This document shows positions 1-10,578 of a DNA stretch of 64,000 bases, piece after piece (the stretch's first letter is position 1; the number at the start of each line of letters is the position of its first letter). The position numbers and the translations under genes were made by a program. This DNA is from Buchnera aphidicola (Phyllaphis fagi). GTDB taxonomy: Bacteria; Pseudomonadota; Gammaproteobacteria; Enterobacterales; Enterobacteriaceae. A model generated the notes under the pieces. The model was not told the origin of the DNA. It did not search any database and saw only the letters and a list, made by a program, of their open reading frames with translations. The stretch lies in assembly GCF_964058955.1 (NCBI RefSeq), contig NZ_OZ060370.1, positions 346,074-410,073 of the forward strand, given 5' to 3'.

Positions 1-205
1 TAAAATATATAGATAAAATCTTTAAAATATTATACATTTTTATACATTACAAAAATATATTAACATGTAAATTAATAAAAATTATTTATATTAAAAAAAT
101 AATTATATTTTTAAAATATTTTACTTTTATATCTATTTTAAATTATATAATCATTATGCCAATAATATATCTAATTCAACATAATCTAAAATTAGGATTT
201 TTTTT
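1..205. other. AT-rich intergenic region before mdlA
   Basis: No convincing gene is visible here; the stretch is almost entirely A and T. Just before the mdlA start there is a purine-rich AGGA that can act as a weak ribosome-binding site, followed by a run of T. Confidence 0.6.
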
Positions 206-1942
206 GTGAAATTATTTAATCAAATAAATTGGTATTTTATTAAAGAATGGAAACGATATTTAGGATCTGTTATTTTATTAATTATAATAGCCATATTACA
301 ACTTCTACCACCTAGATTAATAGGGATTCTAATAGATTCAATATTAAAAAAACAAAAATACGGAATAAAACTATATTATTGGATTGGAACAATACTTCTC
401 ACATCAATTACAGTATATATTTTAAGATATATATGGAGAATTTTATTATTTGGAGCAGCATATCAATTAGCTATCGAGCTTCGAGTAAAAATATATTCAT
501 ATTTAAGTAAAAAAAATGCACTATTTTATCTTAATCATCGTACTGGAGATCTTATGGCTCGAGCAACAAGTGATGTAGATAGAGTGGTCTTTGCAGCAGG
601 TGAAGGGGTGTTAACATTAGTAGATTCATTAGTTACAGGTTGTTCAGTATTAATTATCATGATAATACAAATAGATTGGAAATTAACATTTATTTCATTA
701 TTACCTATGCCTATTATGGCAATAATTATTACAAGATTTGGAAAACAATTACATTATGCTTTTAAAAAATCACAAGCATCATTTTCTGAGTTAAATAATC
801 AAACACAAGAAAGTTTAAAAAATATTCATATGATTAAAGGATTTGGTTTAGAAAAAAATGAAATAAAAAAATTTAAAAAAATCGCACAATATACAAGTAA
901 AAAAAACATAAAAGTTTCTAGAATAGATGCTAAATTTGACCCAATTATTCATTTCTCTATTGTATTATCTAATTTATTAGCTATCTCTATGGGTAGTGTA
1001 TTAGTTTGGCATAAAAATATTACAATTGGACAACTTACAAGTTTTATTATGTATTTAGGGTTAATGATTTGGCCTATGTTAGCTCTAGCATGGATGTTCA
1101 ATATATTAGAAAGAGGAGGTGCAGCATGGAATAGAATAAAGTCAATTATCAATAAAGATGATTTTATTAAACATGGTAACCAAAAAATTTTAGAAAAACA
1201 TGGAACATTAACTGTCAATATACTAAAGTTTAATTTTCCAAAAAAAATACAACCTACACTAAAAAATATTTTTATTAAAATTCATTTTAATCAAATAATT
1301 GGATTATGCGGACCAACAGGAAGTGGAAAAAGTACTTTATTAAATTTGATTCAAGGAAATTTAAATATCTCACAAGGAGATATTCTATATAATTCTTCTT
1401 CAATATTTAATTTTAAAATTAACCATTGGAGAACGAAATTAGCTGTAGTGAATCAGAATTCTATTTTATTCTCCGATACTATCAAAAATAATATATCATT
1501 AGGTAATCCATATGCATCTCAACAAGATATAGAATATGTATCAAAACTAGTAAACATACATCAAGATATCATAAACTTTTCTGATGGTTATAACACAAAT
1601 ATTGGAGAAAGAGGTATTATGTTATCAGGTGGTCAAAAACAAAGAATTTCTATTGCAAGAGCATTATTATTAAAATCAGAAATTTTAATATTAGATGATG
1701 CATTATCTGCAGTAGATGGTCAAACACAAAATATAATATTAAATAATATAAAAAATTGGAAAAAAAATAACCATACTATTATTATAACATCACATAAATT
1801 ATCTATATTCAACCAAGTAGATAATATATTTATTATAAAAAATGGATCTATTGAACAATTTGGAACACATAACCAATTAATGAAATATGAAAATTGGTAT
1901 AGTAATATGTACCATCATCAAAAATTAATTATAGATTATTAA
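206..1942 (+). CDS. mdlA: ABC exporter subunit MdlA
   Basis: Half-size ABC transporter of 578 residues: an N-terminal membrane domain with about six hydrophobic segments (residues 1-310) fused to an ATPase domain. The ATPase shows Walker [10 protein letters not shown] near residue 368, the signature LSGGQKQR near 473 and Walker B ILILDD near 493. It should pair with MdlB, encoded 31 bp downstream, as a heterodimeric inner-membrane exporter; the substrate is unknown. The start is GTG, chosen because [10 protein letters not shown] matches the E. coli MdlA N-terminus and an AGGA precedes it. In the second catalytic aspartate position the motif reads DDALSAVD, so the usual Walker B glutamate is an aspartate, while MdlB keeps the normal DE pair. 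Confidence 0.93.
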   Translation: MKLFNQINWYFIKEWKRYLGSVILLIIIAILQLLPPRLIGILIDSILKKQKYGIKLYYWIGTILLTSITVYILRYIWRILLFGAAYQLAIELRVKIYSYLSKKNALFYLNHRTGDLMARATSDVDRVVFAAGEGVLTLVDSLVTGCSVLIIMIIQIDWKLTFISLLPMPIMAIIITRFGKQLHYAFKKSQASFSELNNQTQESLKNIHMIKGFGLEKNEIKKFKKIAQYTSKKNIKVSRIDAKFDPIIHFSIVLSNLLAISMGSVLVWHKNITIGQLTSFIMYLGLMIWPMLALAWMFNILERGGAAWNRIKSIINKDDFIKHGNQKILEKHGTLTVNILKFNFPKKIQPTLKNIFIKIHFNQIIGLCGPTGSGKSTLLNLIQGNLNISQGDILYNSSSIFNFKINHWRTKLAVVNQNSILFSDTIKNNISLGNPYASQQDIEYVSKLVNIHQDIINFSDGYNTNIGERGIMLSGGQKQRISIARALLLKSEILILDDALSAVDGQTQNIILNNIKNWKKNNHTIIITSHKLSIFNQVDNIFIIKNGSIEQFGTHNQLMKYENWYSNMYHHQKLIIDY

Positions 1943-1973
1943 ATATATTAAATTAAAAACAAGGAACACATAA

Positions 1974-3713
1974 ATGGCTAATTTCTTTCAAGGTTGGCCT
2001 ATTCTTAAACGTCTGTTGACTTATGGAATTTGCTGGAAAAAATCATTTCTCTTAGCTTTTTTATTACTATTAATTGCTTCTATATCAGAAATATTAGGAC
2101 CAGTATTAATCAGTTATTTTTTAAATCATATTTTAACACAACATAATTTAAATAGAAAAATAATTTTAATAATTTTTTCTACTTTTATAATATTACAAAA
2201 TATGTCTATTATTTTAAATTATGTTCAAATGTTAATATTTAATAAAATAGCAATTAAAATTATAGAAAAATTAAGATTAGAAGTAATGGAATCCGCTTTA
2301 TTACAACCATTACAAAATTTCCATATACAACCTATTGGTAAAATTATATCAAAAATTACTAATGATACAGAAGTAATTAAAGAATTATATGATACTGTAT
2401 TAAATACAATTTTTAGAAGCATTTCATTAATCTTTATTATGTCAATTACAATGTTTATTATGCAATGGAAAATGGCCATTGTATCTATGATGTTATTTCC
2501 ATTAGTAATTATTGTAATATTTACATATCAACATTATAGTAAACCTATACTAAGAAATATTCGATCATATTTAGCTAAAATTAATAATGAATTTAATGAA
2601 ATCATTAACGGAATATTAATTATACAACAATTTTCTCAACAATTAAGATTTAAACAATCTATAAAAAATACTAGTAAATTACATTACAATACTAAAATGA
2701 AAATATTAAAATTAGATGGACTATTATTAAGACCATTATTAAATTTATTTTCTTCTTTTGTTTTATGTACATTAATTACTGTATTCAGCTTATCTCCTGT
2801 TGGATCTTTTACAGTAGGTACACTATATGCATTCATTAGTTACCTTAACAGACTAAATGAACCATTAATTTCTATTACAACACAACAATCTATTTTACAA
2901 CAATCTATGGTAGCAGGAGAAAGAATTTTTAAACTTATAGATTCAAAAAAACAAAAATATGGAAATGATTTAAAAAAATTTAAAAATGGAAATATAAAAA
3001 TTTGTAATTTAAATTTTTCATATAAAAAAAATGGACCTATAATTTTAAAAAATATCAATTTAAATATACCTTCAAACAATTTTATTGCTTTAATTGGACA
3101 TACTGGAAGTGGAAAAAGCACTTTAGCTAATTTAATTATGGGTTATTATCCAGTAACTCATGGAACAATCATGTTAGATCAACGTTTACTACAAACATTA
3201 AGTTATCATGTTTTAAGAAATGGAATATATATGGTACAGCAAGAACCAGTAATTTTTTCTGGAACTATTTTATCTAACATTACATTAGGTAAAAACATAT
3301 CTGAAGAAAAAGTATGGAAAGTTTTAAAAAAAGTAAAATTACATTCTTGTTTTAAATGTATGCCTAAAAAATTATATACTATATTAGACGAACAAGGTAA
3401 TAATTTATCAGCTGGACAAAAACAATTAATTTCTATAGCTAGAATATTAATGTTACATCCAAAAATTCTAATATTAGATGAAGCAACAGCAAATATAGAT
3501 CCAGAAACAGAACAATCAATACAAAAAATATTATTATCTATAAAAAAATACACTACTTTAATTATTATTGCACATAGATTATCAACTATTGTACATGCTG
3601 ATAAAATTATTGTTTTAAAAACAGGAAAAATTATTGAAAAAGGAAATCATAAACAATTAATAAAAAAACGAGGAATATATTACAAAATGTATAATTCACA
3701 ACTATCCCTATAA
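1974..3713 (+). CDS. mdlB: ABC exporter subunit MdlB
   Basis: The 579-residue partner of MdlA with the same layout: six hydrophobic segments, then an ATPase domain with Walker A GHTGSGKST near residue 375, signature LSAGQKQL near 477 and Walker B ILILDEATANID near 497. The signature has A in place of the second G. It follows mdlA by 31 bp with its own ribosome-binding site (AAGGAA), so the two are probably cotranscribed. Family knowledge places the complex in the inner membrane; what it exports is not established. It is one of very few transporters kept in this kind of genome. Confidence 0.93.
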   Translation: MANFFQGWPILKRLLTYGICWKKSFLLAFLLLLIASISEILGPVLISYFLNHILTQHNLNRKIILIIFSTFIILQNMSIILNYVQMLIFNKIAIKIIEKLRLEVMESALLQPLQNFHIQPIGKIISKITNDTEVIKELYDTVLNTIFRSISLIFIMSITMFIMQWKMAIVSMMLFPLVIIVIFTYQHYSKPILRNIRSYLAKINNEFNEIINGILIIQQFSQQLRFKQSIKNTSKLHYNTKMKILKLDGLLLRPLLNLFSSFVLCTLITVFSLSPVGSFTVGTLYAFISYLNRLNEPLISITTQQSILQQSMVAGERIFKLIDSKKQKYGNDLKKFKNGNIKICNLNFSYKKNGPIILKNINLNIPSNNFIALIGHTGSGKSTLANLIMGYYPVTHGTIMLDQRLLQTLSYHVLRNGIYMVQQEPVIFSGTILSNITLGKNISEEKVWKVLKKVKLHSCFKCMPKKLYTILDEQGNNLSAGQKQLISIARILMLHPKILILDEATANIDPETEQSIQKILLSIKKYTTLIIIAHRLSTIVHADKIIVLKTGKIIEKGNHKQLIKKRGIYYKMYNSQLSL

Positions 3714-4038
3714 ATCATGATACTATTAATAATTATAAAATTTTTAAAAACCTAAAATTTATTATATTTATTACAAGACTGTGTAGATATATATAAAGAT
3801 CTGTAATTTATTTAATTGAGACACTTATTCTAAACACCCATACGTGTATTTAAATATACAAAAAATATTAATAACTAACAAATCCTAAAATAATTCTTAT
3901 ACTCTATACTAACATTTCATATATTATAAAAGTAATTGAATTATTCATAATAATGTATAAAAAATATAATTATTATTACAAATAATCAATTTATATATTA
4001 TTATAATATATATTTTAAATATATTACAAAAAATTAAA
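3714..4038. other. Intergenic region mdlB-dnaX, no gene seen
   Basis: 325 bp of AT-rich sequence. I looked on both strands for the 4.5S RNA core (GGAAGGAAGCAG-like), a tRNA and a protein frame, and found none. A short patch at about 3775-3850 is less AT-rich and includes CACCCATACGTG. It might be an eroded gene or a leader, but nothing identifies it. Confidence 0.5.
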
Positions 4039-5139
4039 ATGCATTATCAAATTCTAGCAAGAAAATGGAGACCAAACTCATTTTCTGAAATTATTGGTCA
4101 ACAATATATATTAACTGCTATTAAAAATGGATTTTTATTCAATAAAATTCATCAATCCTGGATATTATCAGGAACTAGAGGAACAGGAAAAACTACTTTT
4201 GCACGACTCTTATCTAAAAGTTTAAATTGTAATACTGGAATAAAAATGTATCCTTGCCAAATATGTTCAAATTGTAAAGATATTCAAAAAGGATGTTTTC
4301 CTGATTTAATAGAAATTGATGCTGCTTCCAAAACTAAAGTAGAAGATATTAAAGAATTATTAAACACAGTAAAGTACAAACCAACTAAAGGAAAATTTAA
4401 GATATATTTAATTGATGAAGTACATATGTTATCAAAATATAGTTTCAATGCATTATTAAAAAACCTTGAAGAACCACCAAAATATGTAAAATTTATTTTA
4501 GCTACAACAGAAATTAGAAAATTACCAAAAACCATTATATCTAGATGTATATATTTTAACTTTAAAGAAATAAGTATTATACAAATAATAGAACATTTAT
4601 CTAATATTTTAAATAAAGAAAAAATTGTTTTTGAAAAAAAAGCTCTAAAAATTATTGCTAAAGAATCTCAAGGAAGTATCCGAGATGCACTAAACTTATC
4701 TGAACAAGCTATAATGATTGGAGGGAATGAAATAAAAGAATCTATTCTTACAAATATATTTAATTTCCTAAGTAAAGAACAAGCATTAAAAATCATCATA
4801 TCTGTGTTTGAAAAAAATACTTTTAATGTTATGTTATTATTAACAAAAATATATAAAACTAATATTGAATTAAGTACAATATTAACAAAAATTTTAGAAA
4901 TTTTACATAATATTATTATCTTTAAAAAATGTTTTAAAAATGATAATTATATAGAATCATTATATCAAAAAAAATTATTAAAAATTTCTAAACTAATTGA
5001 TTATGAAGATTTAAGAAATTACTATAAAATTATAGTATCAGGAATTAAAGAACTAAAATTTTTACCTAACCCAAAAATAGGAATTGAAATCACTTTATTA
5101 AATATATTAAGTATAACACAAAAAAAAAATAAATTTTAA
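4039..5139 (+). CDS. dnaX: DNA polymerase III gamma/tau subunit, short form
   Basis: Clamp-loader ATPase that opens the sliding clamp on primed DNA. Seen: Walker A GTRGTGKTT at residues 45-53, a zinc-binding C-x8-C-x2-C-x2-C cluster just after it, and a DEVHM Walker B motif, followed by the helical collar domain. The product is only 366 residues. E. coli makes a 643-residue tau and a 431-residue gamma by frameshifting, so the DnaB- and polymerase-binding tau domains are absent here. The frame ends directly after a run of ten A (at about 5120-5129). Upstream ribosome-binding signal is poor. Gene order mdlB-dnaX-ybaB-htpG-adk follows E. coli with deletions. Confidence 0.94.
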   Translation: MHYQILARKWRPNSFSEIIGQQYILTAIKNGFLFNKIHQSWILSGTRGTGKTTFARLLSKSLNCNTGIKMYPCQICSNCKDIQKGCFPDLIEIDAASKTKVEDIKELLNTVKYKPTKGKFKIYLIDEVHMLSKYSFNALLKNLEEPPKYVKFILATTEIRKLPKTIISRCIYFNFKEISIIQIIEHLSNILNKEKIVFEKKALKIIAKESQGSIRDALNLSEQAIMIGGNEIKESILTNIFNFLSKEQALKIIISVFEKNTFNVMLLLTKIYKTNIELSTILTKILEILHNIIIFKKCFKNDNYIESLYQKKLLKISKLIDYEDLRNYYKIIVSGIKELKFLPNPKIGIEITLLNILSITQKKNKF

Positions 5140-5232
5140 CTTTCTTCTTTACAATCAAATATAATACTTAATATATTGTATTTTAAAATAATAAAATAAA
5201 AATTTTTATATTATTTTTAATAAGGATAAAAA

Positions 5233-5565
5233 ATGTTTGATGCAAATAATATCAATACTTTAATAAAAAAAGCACAAAAAATACAAGAAAAAATGAAAAA
5301 AATCCAAAAAGAAATTGAAATAATGGAAGTCACTGGAGAATCAGGAGCAGGAATTGTAAAAATAACTATTAATGGAATATATAATTGTAAAAATATAGAA
5401 ATAGATGAAAGCTTTCTTAAAGAAAATAAAAAAATGATTGAAGATTTAATTACAGCAGCATTTAATGATGCATCTAGACGTATTAGAGAAGCAAAAAAAC
5501 AAAAAATGTCTGATATTTCAAAAGATATTCCATTTCCTTATGGAATTATGAACTCAATAATATAA
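5233..5565 (+). CDS. ybaB: YbaB/EbfC nucleoid-associated protein
   Basis: A 110-residue member of the YbaB/EbfC family, small dimeric DNA-binding proteins of the nucleoid; length matches E. coli YbaB (109). The N-terminal half is a lysine-rich helix and the middle contains the family stretch VTGESGAGIVKITINGIYN. A ribosome-binding site (AAGGAT) lies 6 bp before the ATG. It sits between dnaX and htpG as in E. coli, where it is linked to dnaX-recR; recR is not present here. Confidence 0.92.
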   Translation: MFDANNINTLIKKAQKIQEKMKKIQKEIEIMEVTGESGAGIVKITINGIYNCKNIEIDESFLKENKKMIEDLITAAFNDASRRIREAKKQKMSDISKDIPFPYGIMNSII

Positions 5566-5641
5566 TATTTAGATATATCAACTAATATACATACTTAATA
5601 ATATTATAAAATTTATTTACATTTAAGGTATAAATATAATT

Positions 5642-7513
5642 ATGAAAAAAAATGAAAAATATTCTTTTCAATCTGAAACTAAACAATTGCTACATTTAAT
5701 GATTCATTCTCTATATTCAAATAAAGAAATATTTATTCGCGAATTAATATCTAATGCATCGGATGCAATTGATAAAATGAGATTTAAATTTTTATCTAAC
5801 GAACATTCAGATCAAAAATATCGTGATATGTACATACGTATATTATTGGATAAAAAAGAAAATAAAATTGTTATTTCTGATAATGGAATTGGAATGACAA
5901 AACAAGAAATTATTAATAATCTCGGAACTATTGCTAATTCTGGAACAAAATCATTTTTAAAATCTTTAAATAAAGAAAATAAAAAAAATAATCAACTTAT
6001 AGGAAAATTTGGAGTTGGATTTTATTCATCATTTATAGTATCAGATAAAGTAATTGTACGAACACGACATGCAGAAGAATTAAATCAAAATAATGGTACA
6101 CTTTGGAAATCTGATGGTAAAGGAGAATATACTATTACTTCTATAACTAAAAAAGAATATGGAACAGATGTCGAATTATACTTAAAAAAAGAAGAAATTG
6201 ATTTTCTAGAAGATTGGAAAATATGCAATATTGTTAAAAAATATTCTGATCACATTACTATTCCAATAGAAATTCAAGAATATGATAAAAAAAATAAAGT
6301 TTTTTCATGGAAACAAATAAATACAGCACAAGCATTATGGACGCTTGAAAAATCAAAAATTACTGATGATCAATACAAAAATTTTTACAAACACATAACA
6401 CAAGACATGAACGATCCTATTATTTGGAGTCATAATAAAGTAGAAGGTACACAAGAATATATTAGTTTACTATATATTCCAAGTAAATCACATTGGGATA
6501 TTTGGAATCGTGATCAAAAAAAAAATGGATTAAAACTATATATTAAAAGAATTTATATTATGGATAATGCTGAACAATTTTTACCTAGTTATTTAAGATT
6601 TATTAAAGGAATTTTAGATACTAATGACTTGCCTTTAAATGTTTCAAGAGAAATGTTACAAGAAAATAATATTACACATTCTCTAAAAACATCAATAACA
6701 AAACGAGTATTAATGTTAATTAAACAACTTACAAAAAATAATAGTCAATATCAAATATTCTGGAAAGAATTTGGATTAATTCTCAAAGAAGGTATAGCAG
6801 AAGATACAAAAAATCAAGAAAAAATTGCTGAATTATTAAGATTTACCTCAATAAAAACTAATTGTATAGAACAAAATTTATCTTTATCAGAATACATTCA
6901 AAATATGCCTAATAATCAAGAAAAAATATATTTTTTGACTGCTGATAGTTATGCTACAGTGAGCACAAGTCCACACTTAGAAATTTTTAAAAAAAATAAT
7001 ATTGATGTACTATTATTATGTGATCGAATTGATGAATGGATGATGAATTATTTAACTGATTTTAAAGGTAAAAAGTTTCAATCAGTCAATAAAATAGATG
7101 ATGATTTAAATAAAATAGTTCATGAAAAATCTAAATCAAATAATTCATTAAAAAAAATCAATACATTATTATTAAAAATTCAAGAAGTTTTAAAAGAAAA
7201 AATTAAAAAAGTACAATTAAGTTATAGATTAATTGATACTCCTGCAATACTTCTTATTGAAAAAGATGCCATGAGTACTCAAATGTCAAAATTATTTATG
7301 GCAGCTGGACAAAATATTCCTCCAGTACAATATATATTTGAAATTAATCCTAATCATAAGTTGATTAAAAAAATTTCTAATCTTCAAGATGATAAAAATA
7401 TTAATATATGGATTCAAATTTTATTTGAAGAAGCATTACTATCAGAAAGAGGATCATTGGATAATCCTAACGACTTTATTAATAAAATAAATCAAATTTT
7501 TATTAATTCATAA
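5642..7513 (+). CDS. htpG: Chaperone HtpG (Hsp90)
   Basis: Bacterial Hsp90, a cytosolic ATP-dependent chaperone. At 623 residues it is full length (E. coli 624). The N-terminal GHKL ATPase motifs are all visible: ELISNASDAIDK, DNGIGMT and GKFGVGFYSSFIV; the middle-domain NVSREMLQ is also present. The start is the ATG after an AAGG ribosome-binding site. In E. coli this gene is under sigma-32 control, but I see no CTTGAA...CCCCAT pair in the 76 bp upstream, in contrast to ibpA at the other end of the window. Confidence 0.97.
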   Translation: MKKNEKYSFQSETKQLLHLMIHSLYSNKEIFIRELISNASDAIDKMRFKFLSNEHSDQKYRDMYIRILLDKKENKIVISDNGIGMTKQEIINNLGTIANSGTKSFLKSLNKENKKNNQLIGKFGVGFYSSFIVSDKVIVRTRHAEELNQNNGTLWKSDGKGEYTITSITKKEYGTDVELYLKKEEIDFLEDWKICNIVKKYSDHITIPIEIQEYDKKNKVFSWKQINTAQALWTLEKSKITDDQYKNFYKHITQDMNDPIIWSHNKVEGTQEYISLLYIPSKSHWDIWNRDQKKNGLKLYIKRIYIMDNAEQFLPSYLRFIKGILDTNDLPLNVSREMLQENNITHSLKTSITKRVLMLIKQLTKNNSQYQIFWKEFGLILKEGIAEDTKNQEKIAELLRFTSIKTNCIEQNLSLSEYIQNMPNNQEKIYFLTADSYATVSTSPHLEIFKKNNIDVLLLCDRIDEWMMNYLTDFKGKKFQSVNKIDDDLNKIVHEKSKSNNSLKKINTLLLKIQEVLKEKIKKVQLSYRLIDTPAILLIEKDAMSTQMSKLFMAAGQNIPPVQYIFEINPNHKLIKKISNLQDDKNINIWIQILFEEALLSERGSLDNPNDFINKINQIFINS

Positions 7514-7534
7514 AAATATTTAAAATATCAAATT

Positions 7535-8176
7535 ATGAAAATTATTCTTTTTGGAGCTCCAGGTTCAGGAAAAGGAACACAAGCAGAGTTTATTAGTAAA
7601 AAATATAATATACCTCAAATTTCTACTGGAAATATATTACGAAATATAATTAAAAAAAAAAATTCAAATAGTACTTTAAAAGAATGTATTGAAAATGGAA
7701 AATTAATTAATGATAATTTAATTATTGATTTAATAAAAAATAGAATAAAAAAAACAGATTGTCATAAAGGATTTATATTAGATGGATTTCCAAGAACATT
7801 AATTCAAGCAATTGAAATGAATAATCAAAATATTCTAATTGATTATATTATAGAATTTGATATTTCAAATGAATTAATATATGAAAGAATTTTAGGTAGA
7901 AGAGTTCATGAACCTTCTGGAAGAACATATCATATAATATTTAATCCACCTCAAATACCAGAAAAAGATAATATTACTCAAGAAAATTTAGTTATTAGAA
8001 AAGATGATACAAAAAAAATTATTCAAAAAAGATTGTTAGAATATCTAAATATCAAAAATACAATTATTCAATATTATAAAAATCAATTAAACAATAAAAA
8101 AATTCAGTACCATAAAATTGATGCATCAAAATCAATATACGAAATTCAAAAGAAAATAAAAAATATTCTTACATAA
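7535..8176 (+). CDS. adk: Adenylate kinase
   Basis: Interconverts ATP + AMP and 2 ADP in the cytosol. The 213 residues match E. coli Adk (214). Seen: P-loop GAPGSGKGT at residues 7-15, the AMP-site motif DGFPRTLIQA, and a LID domain GRRVHEPSGRTYH of the non-zinc type. It follows htpG by 21 bp, as in E. coli, and may be transcribed with it. A small perfect inverted repeat (TTCTAT-AAAA-ATAGAA, 8208-8223) lies 31 bp after the stop and could help end the transcript. Confidence 0.97.
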   Translation: MKIILFGAPGSGKGTQAEFISKKYNIPQISTGNILRNIIKKKNSNSTLKECIENGKLINDNLIIDLIKNRIKKTDCHKGFILDGFPRTLIQAIEMNNQNILIDYIIEFDISNELIYERILGRRVHEPSGRTYHIIFNPPQIPEKDNITQENLVIRKDDTKKIIQKRLLEYLNIKNTIIQYYKNQLNNKKIQYHKIDASKSIYEIQKKIKNILT

Positions 8177-8279
8177 AATAAATAAAATATTTTAATAAAA
8201 TATACACTTCTATAAAAATAGAAAAATTATAATATTTTAAAATTCAATATAAAAATTTTATTCTATAAATAATAAAAAA

Positions 8280-8353
8280 TACGCCCTATAGGATTTGAAC
8301 CTATGACCTACGGCTTAGAAGGCCGTTGCTCTATCCAACTGAGCTAAGGGCGT
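8280..8353 (-). tRNA. argU: tRNA-Arg(UCU)
   Basis: A complete cloverleaf on the minus strand: acceptor ACGCCCT paired with AGGGCGT, D-loop AGCTCAGTTGGATAGAGC, anticodon stem-loop ACGGC-CTTCTAA-GCCGT with anticodon TCT, and T-arm GGTTCAAATCC. It resembles E. coli argU closely. The 3' CCA is not encoded. This tRNA reads AGA, the favoured arginine codon in such AT-rich genes. Confidence 0.96.
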
Positions 8354-9037
8354 AAAAAAAAAGAAAATTCTAAAAACTTTTTATTTTAATGAATTATTAT
8401 ACTATATAATTTCATTAAAATCTAGTTATAAATAAACATTATTTTAGAAAATAAAATGGTAAATTATGTTATTAATAGATCATTTTTCTCCAAAATACTT
8501 AAAAATTCAAACAAAAAAAATCATATATAAAAATAAAATTTAGATAATTTAAAATAAAATACCTATTCAATCTACTATAATAAGAATATTAATCATGTCT
8601 TAGTATTATAACAATTACCAAATGTTATTTATCAATAACATAATTAAAAAATTAAAATCAAAAATATTAATAACTTCATACATATATAATTGAATATTCA
8701 TATAAAACATTTAAAAGCTCAATTTTTAATCAAAATAAGTAATAACATTTTAAAAAATATAATATTAAAATAAAATTTTAAATAACACTATTCTTACACA
8801 GAATAATATTTATCAAGCAATTTTTTATTAAAAATAAATCTATAATAACTATTACTAATAAATATATTAAAAATTTAAATAATTAATTAAAAATCTAATT
8901 AATTATTATTTCTATTAGTATCAATAAATAATTAAGTTATAAAAATATAAATTTTATTCTACTTTTTACAATAGAATATAAACTTTAATTAGTTAATTAA
9001 ATAATATATTAAAAAATATTGAAAAATATAAATATAA
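8354..9037. other. Gene-free region tRNA-Arg to cysS
   Basis: 684 bp with no reading frame, RNA gene or clear repeat that I can support on either strand. In E. coli folD lies beside argU, so this may be the eroded place of folD or a neighbour, but no folD motif survives (for example the PGGVGPMT loop), so that is only an inference from synteny. Confidence 0.5.
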
Positions 9038-10468
9038 TTAAAAATTACCTTTTTTCCATAATGTTCCACAAGGAGTATCTTCTAATATAATATTTAATTT
9101 ATATAATTTATTACGTAATTTATCTGCTTTCCCCCATAAATTATATTTTCTTGCAATGTTACGTTTTTTAATTATCTCTATAATATAATTATTTTGATTT
9201 ATATCATTAAATTTATTTAGTGAATTATATTTATTTAAAAAAATTATAGGATCTTGAGATAATAATCCTATTGTATTAGCTAAATATTTTAATTGATATG
9301 CTAATTGTTTTGCCAAAACAATATGATAATTATTTAAATAAAAACTTATTTTTTGTGCCAATTTAAATAATATTGATATTGCTTGAGGAGTATTAAAATC
9401 ATCATTCATAGATTTATAAAAATAAACAGATAAGTAATAATATTTATGTGATATTTTATCTGTTATCATTAGATCCTTAATACTACTTTTATATAAGATA
9501 AAATATAATTTTCTTAAATCTATACATGATTTTTGAATATTTTTTTGAGAATAATATAAAGGACTTCTGTAATGAGTTGATAAAAAAAAATATCGAATTA
9601 CTTCAGAATCATATGTTTTTAAAATATTTTTTAAAGATAAAGAATTATCTAATGATTTTGACATTTTTTTATTTCTTATCAACAACATACCTACATGCAT
9701 CCAATAATTTCCATATTGATAAATACTATTAAAACATATAGATTGAGCTCTTTCATTTTCATGATGAGGAAATAATAAATCTATCCCTCCCCCATGAATA
9801 TCAAAATTACTTGAAAAATAATCATGATTAATAGCTGAACATTCAATATGCCAACCTGGTCTACCTTTCCCCCAAGGAGATTCCCAACAAGGATCATCTA
9901 AAAATACTTGTTTTTTCCATAAAACAAAATCTTGATTATTATATTTAATATTTAATATATTTTTTTTATTATTATTTTGTAATTTATTTAATAATTGACT
10001 TGAAAAAACACCATATTTTAAATAACTAGAAACAGAAAAAATAATATCTCCATTTATTGCAATATAAGCATTTTTATTATCTAAAAGCACTTGTATCATA
10101 TTAATTATCGTATTAATATGATGAGTAGCAAGCGGTTGAAAAGTAGGAGATTGTAGTCCTAATTTTTTAAAATCAGTCTTCATTTCTAAAATCATACGTT
10201 TAGTTAAAGAAGAAAATTTTTCTTTATTCATTTTTGATTTTTGAATAATTTTATCATCAATATCGGTAATATTTCGAACATAATTAAATTTATATCGACA
10301 ATGTTGTAAATATTTCACTATCATATCAAAAAATGTAAATGTACGACCATGACCTATATGACAATAATCGTATACAGTTACCCCGCATACATACATATTG
10401 ATTTTTTTAAAATTATTTGAAAAAAAAAATTCTTTTTTTTTAGTTATGGTATTAAATATTTTTAACAT
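9038..10468 (-). CDS. cysS: Cysteinyl-tRNA synthetase
   Basis: Class I aminoacyl-tRNA synthetase charging tRNA-Cys; 476 residues (E. coli 461). Seen: zinc ligand C28 in MYVCGVTVYD, HIGH at 37-40, WHIECSAI and HHENE (further zinc ligands), and KMSKS in the motif KKMSKSLDNS. The ATG at 10466-10468 is preferred over an adjacent in-frame GTG because MLKIFNTIT matches the E. coli N-terminus. It lies downstream of cspE on the same strand, separated by a hairpin at 10579-10612. Confidence 0.97.
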   Translation of the reverse strand: MLKIFNTITKKKEFFFSNNFKKINMYVCGVTVYDYCHIGHGRTFTFFDMIVKYLQHCRYKFNYVRNITDIDDKIIQKSKMNKEKFSSLTKRMILEMKTDFKKLGLQSPTFQPLATHHINTIINMIQVLLDNKNAYIAINGDIIFSVSSYLKYGVFSSQLLNKLQNNNKKNILNIKYNNQDFVLWKKQVFLDDPCWESPWGKGRPGWHIECSAINHDYFSSNFDIHGGGIDLLFPHHENERAQSICFNSIYQYGNYWMHVGMLLIRNKKMSKSLDNSLSLKNILKTYDSEVIRYFFLSTHYRSPLYYSQKNIQKSCIDLRKLYFILYKSSIKDLMITDKISHKYYYLSVYFYKSMNDDFNTPQAISILFKLAQKISFYLNNYHIVLAKQLAYQLKYLANTIGLLSQDPIIFLNKYNSLNKFNDINQNNYIIEIIKKRNIARKYNLWGKADKLRNKLYKLNIILEDTPCGTLWKKGNF

Positions 10469-10578
10469 CACATAGCTCTACAATATAAACAAATTAATTT
10501 TTAAATATAAAAAATAAAACTTTAAAATCATTTCAATTTATAAAATATAATATAATACAGTATGTATTATATTCATAG

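Noticed and set aside
949..3553. Minus-strand frames of 84-115 codons opposite mdlA and mdlB
   Set aside because: They are mirror frames of strongly conserved ABC transporter genes; low stop density on the opposite strand explains them.
3714..4038. Possible 4.5S RNA gene between mdlB and dnaX
   Set aside because: The synteny made it worth checking, but the conserved GGAAGGAAGCAG core is absent on both strands.
5566..5641. Search for a sigma-32 promoter before htpG
   Set aside because: CTTAAT is present, but no CCCCAT-like -10 lies at a suitable distance.
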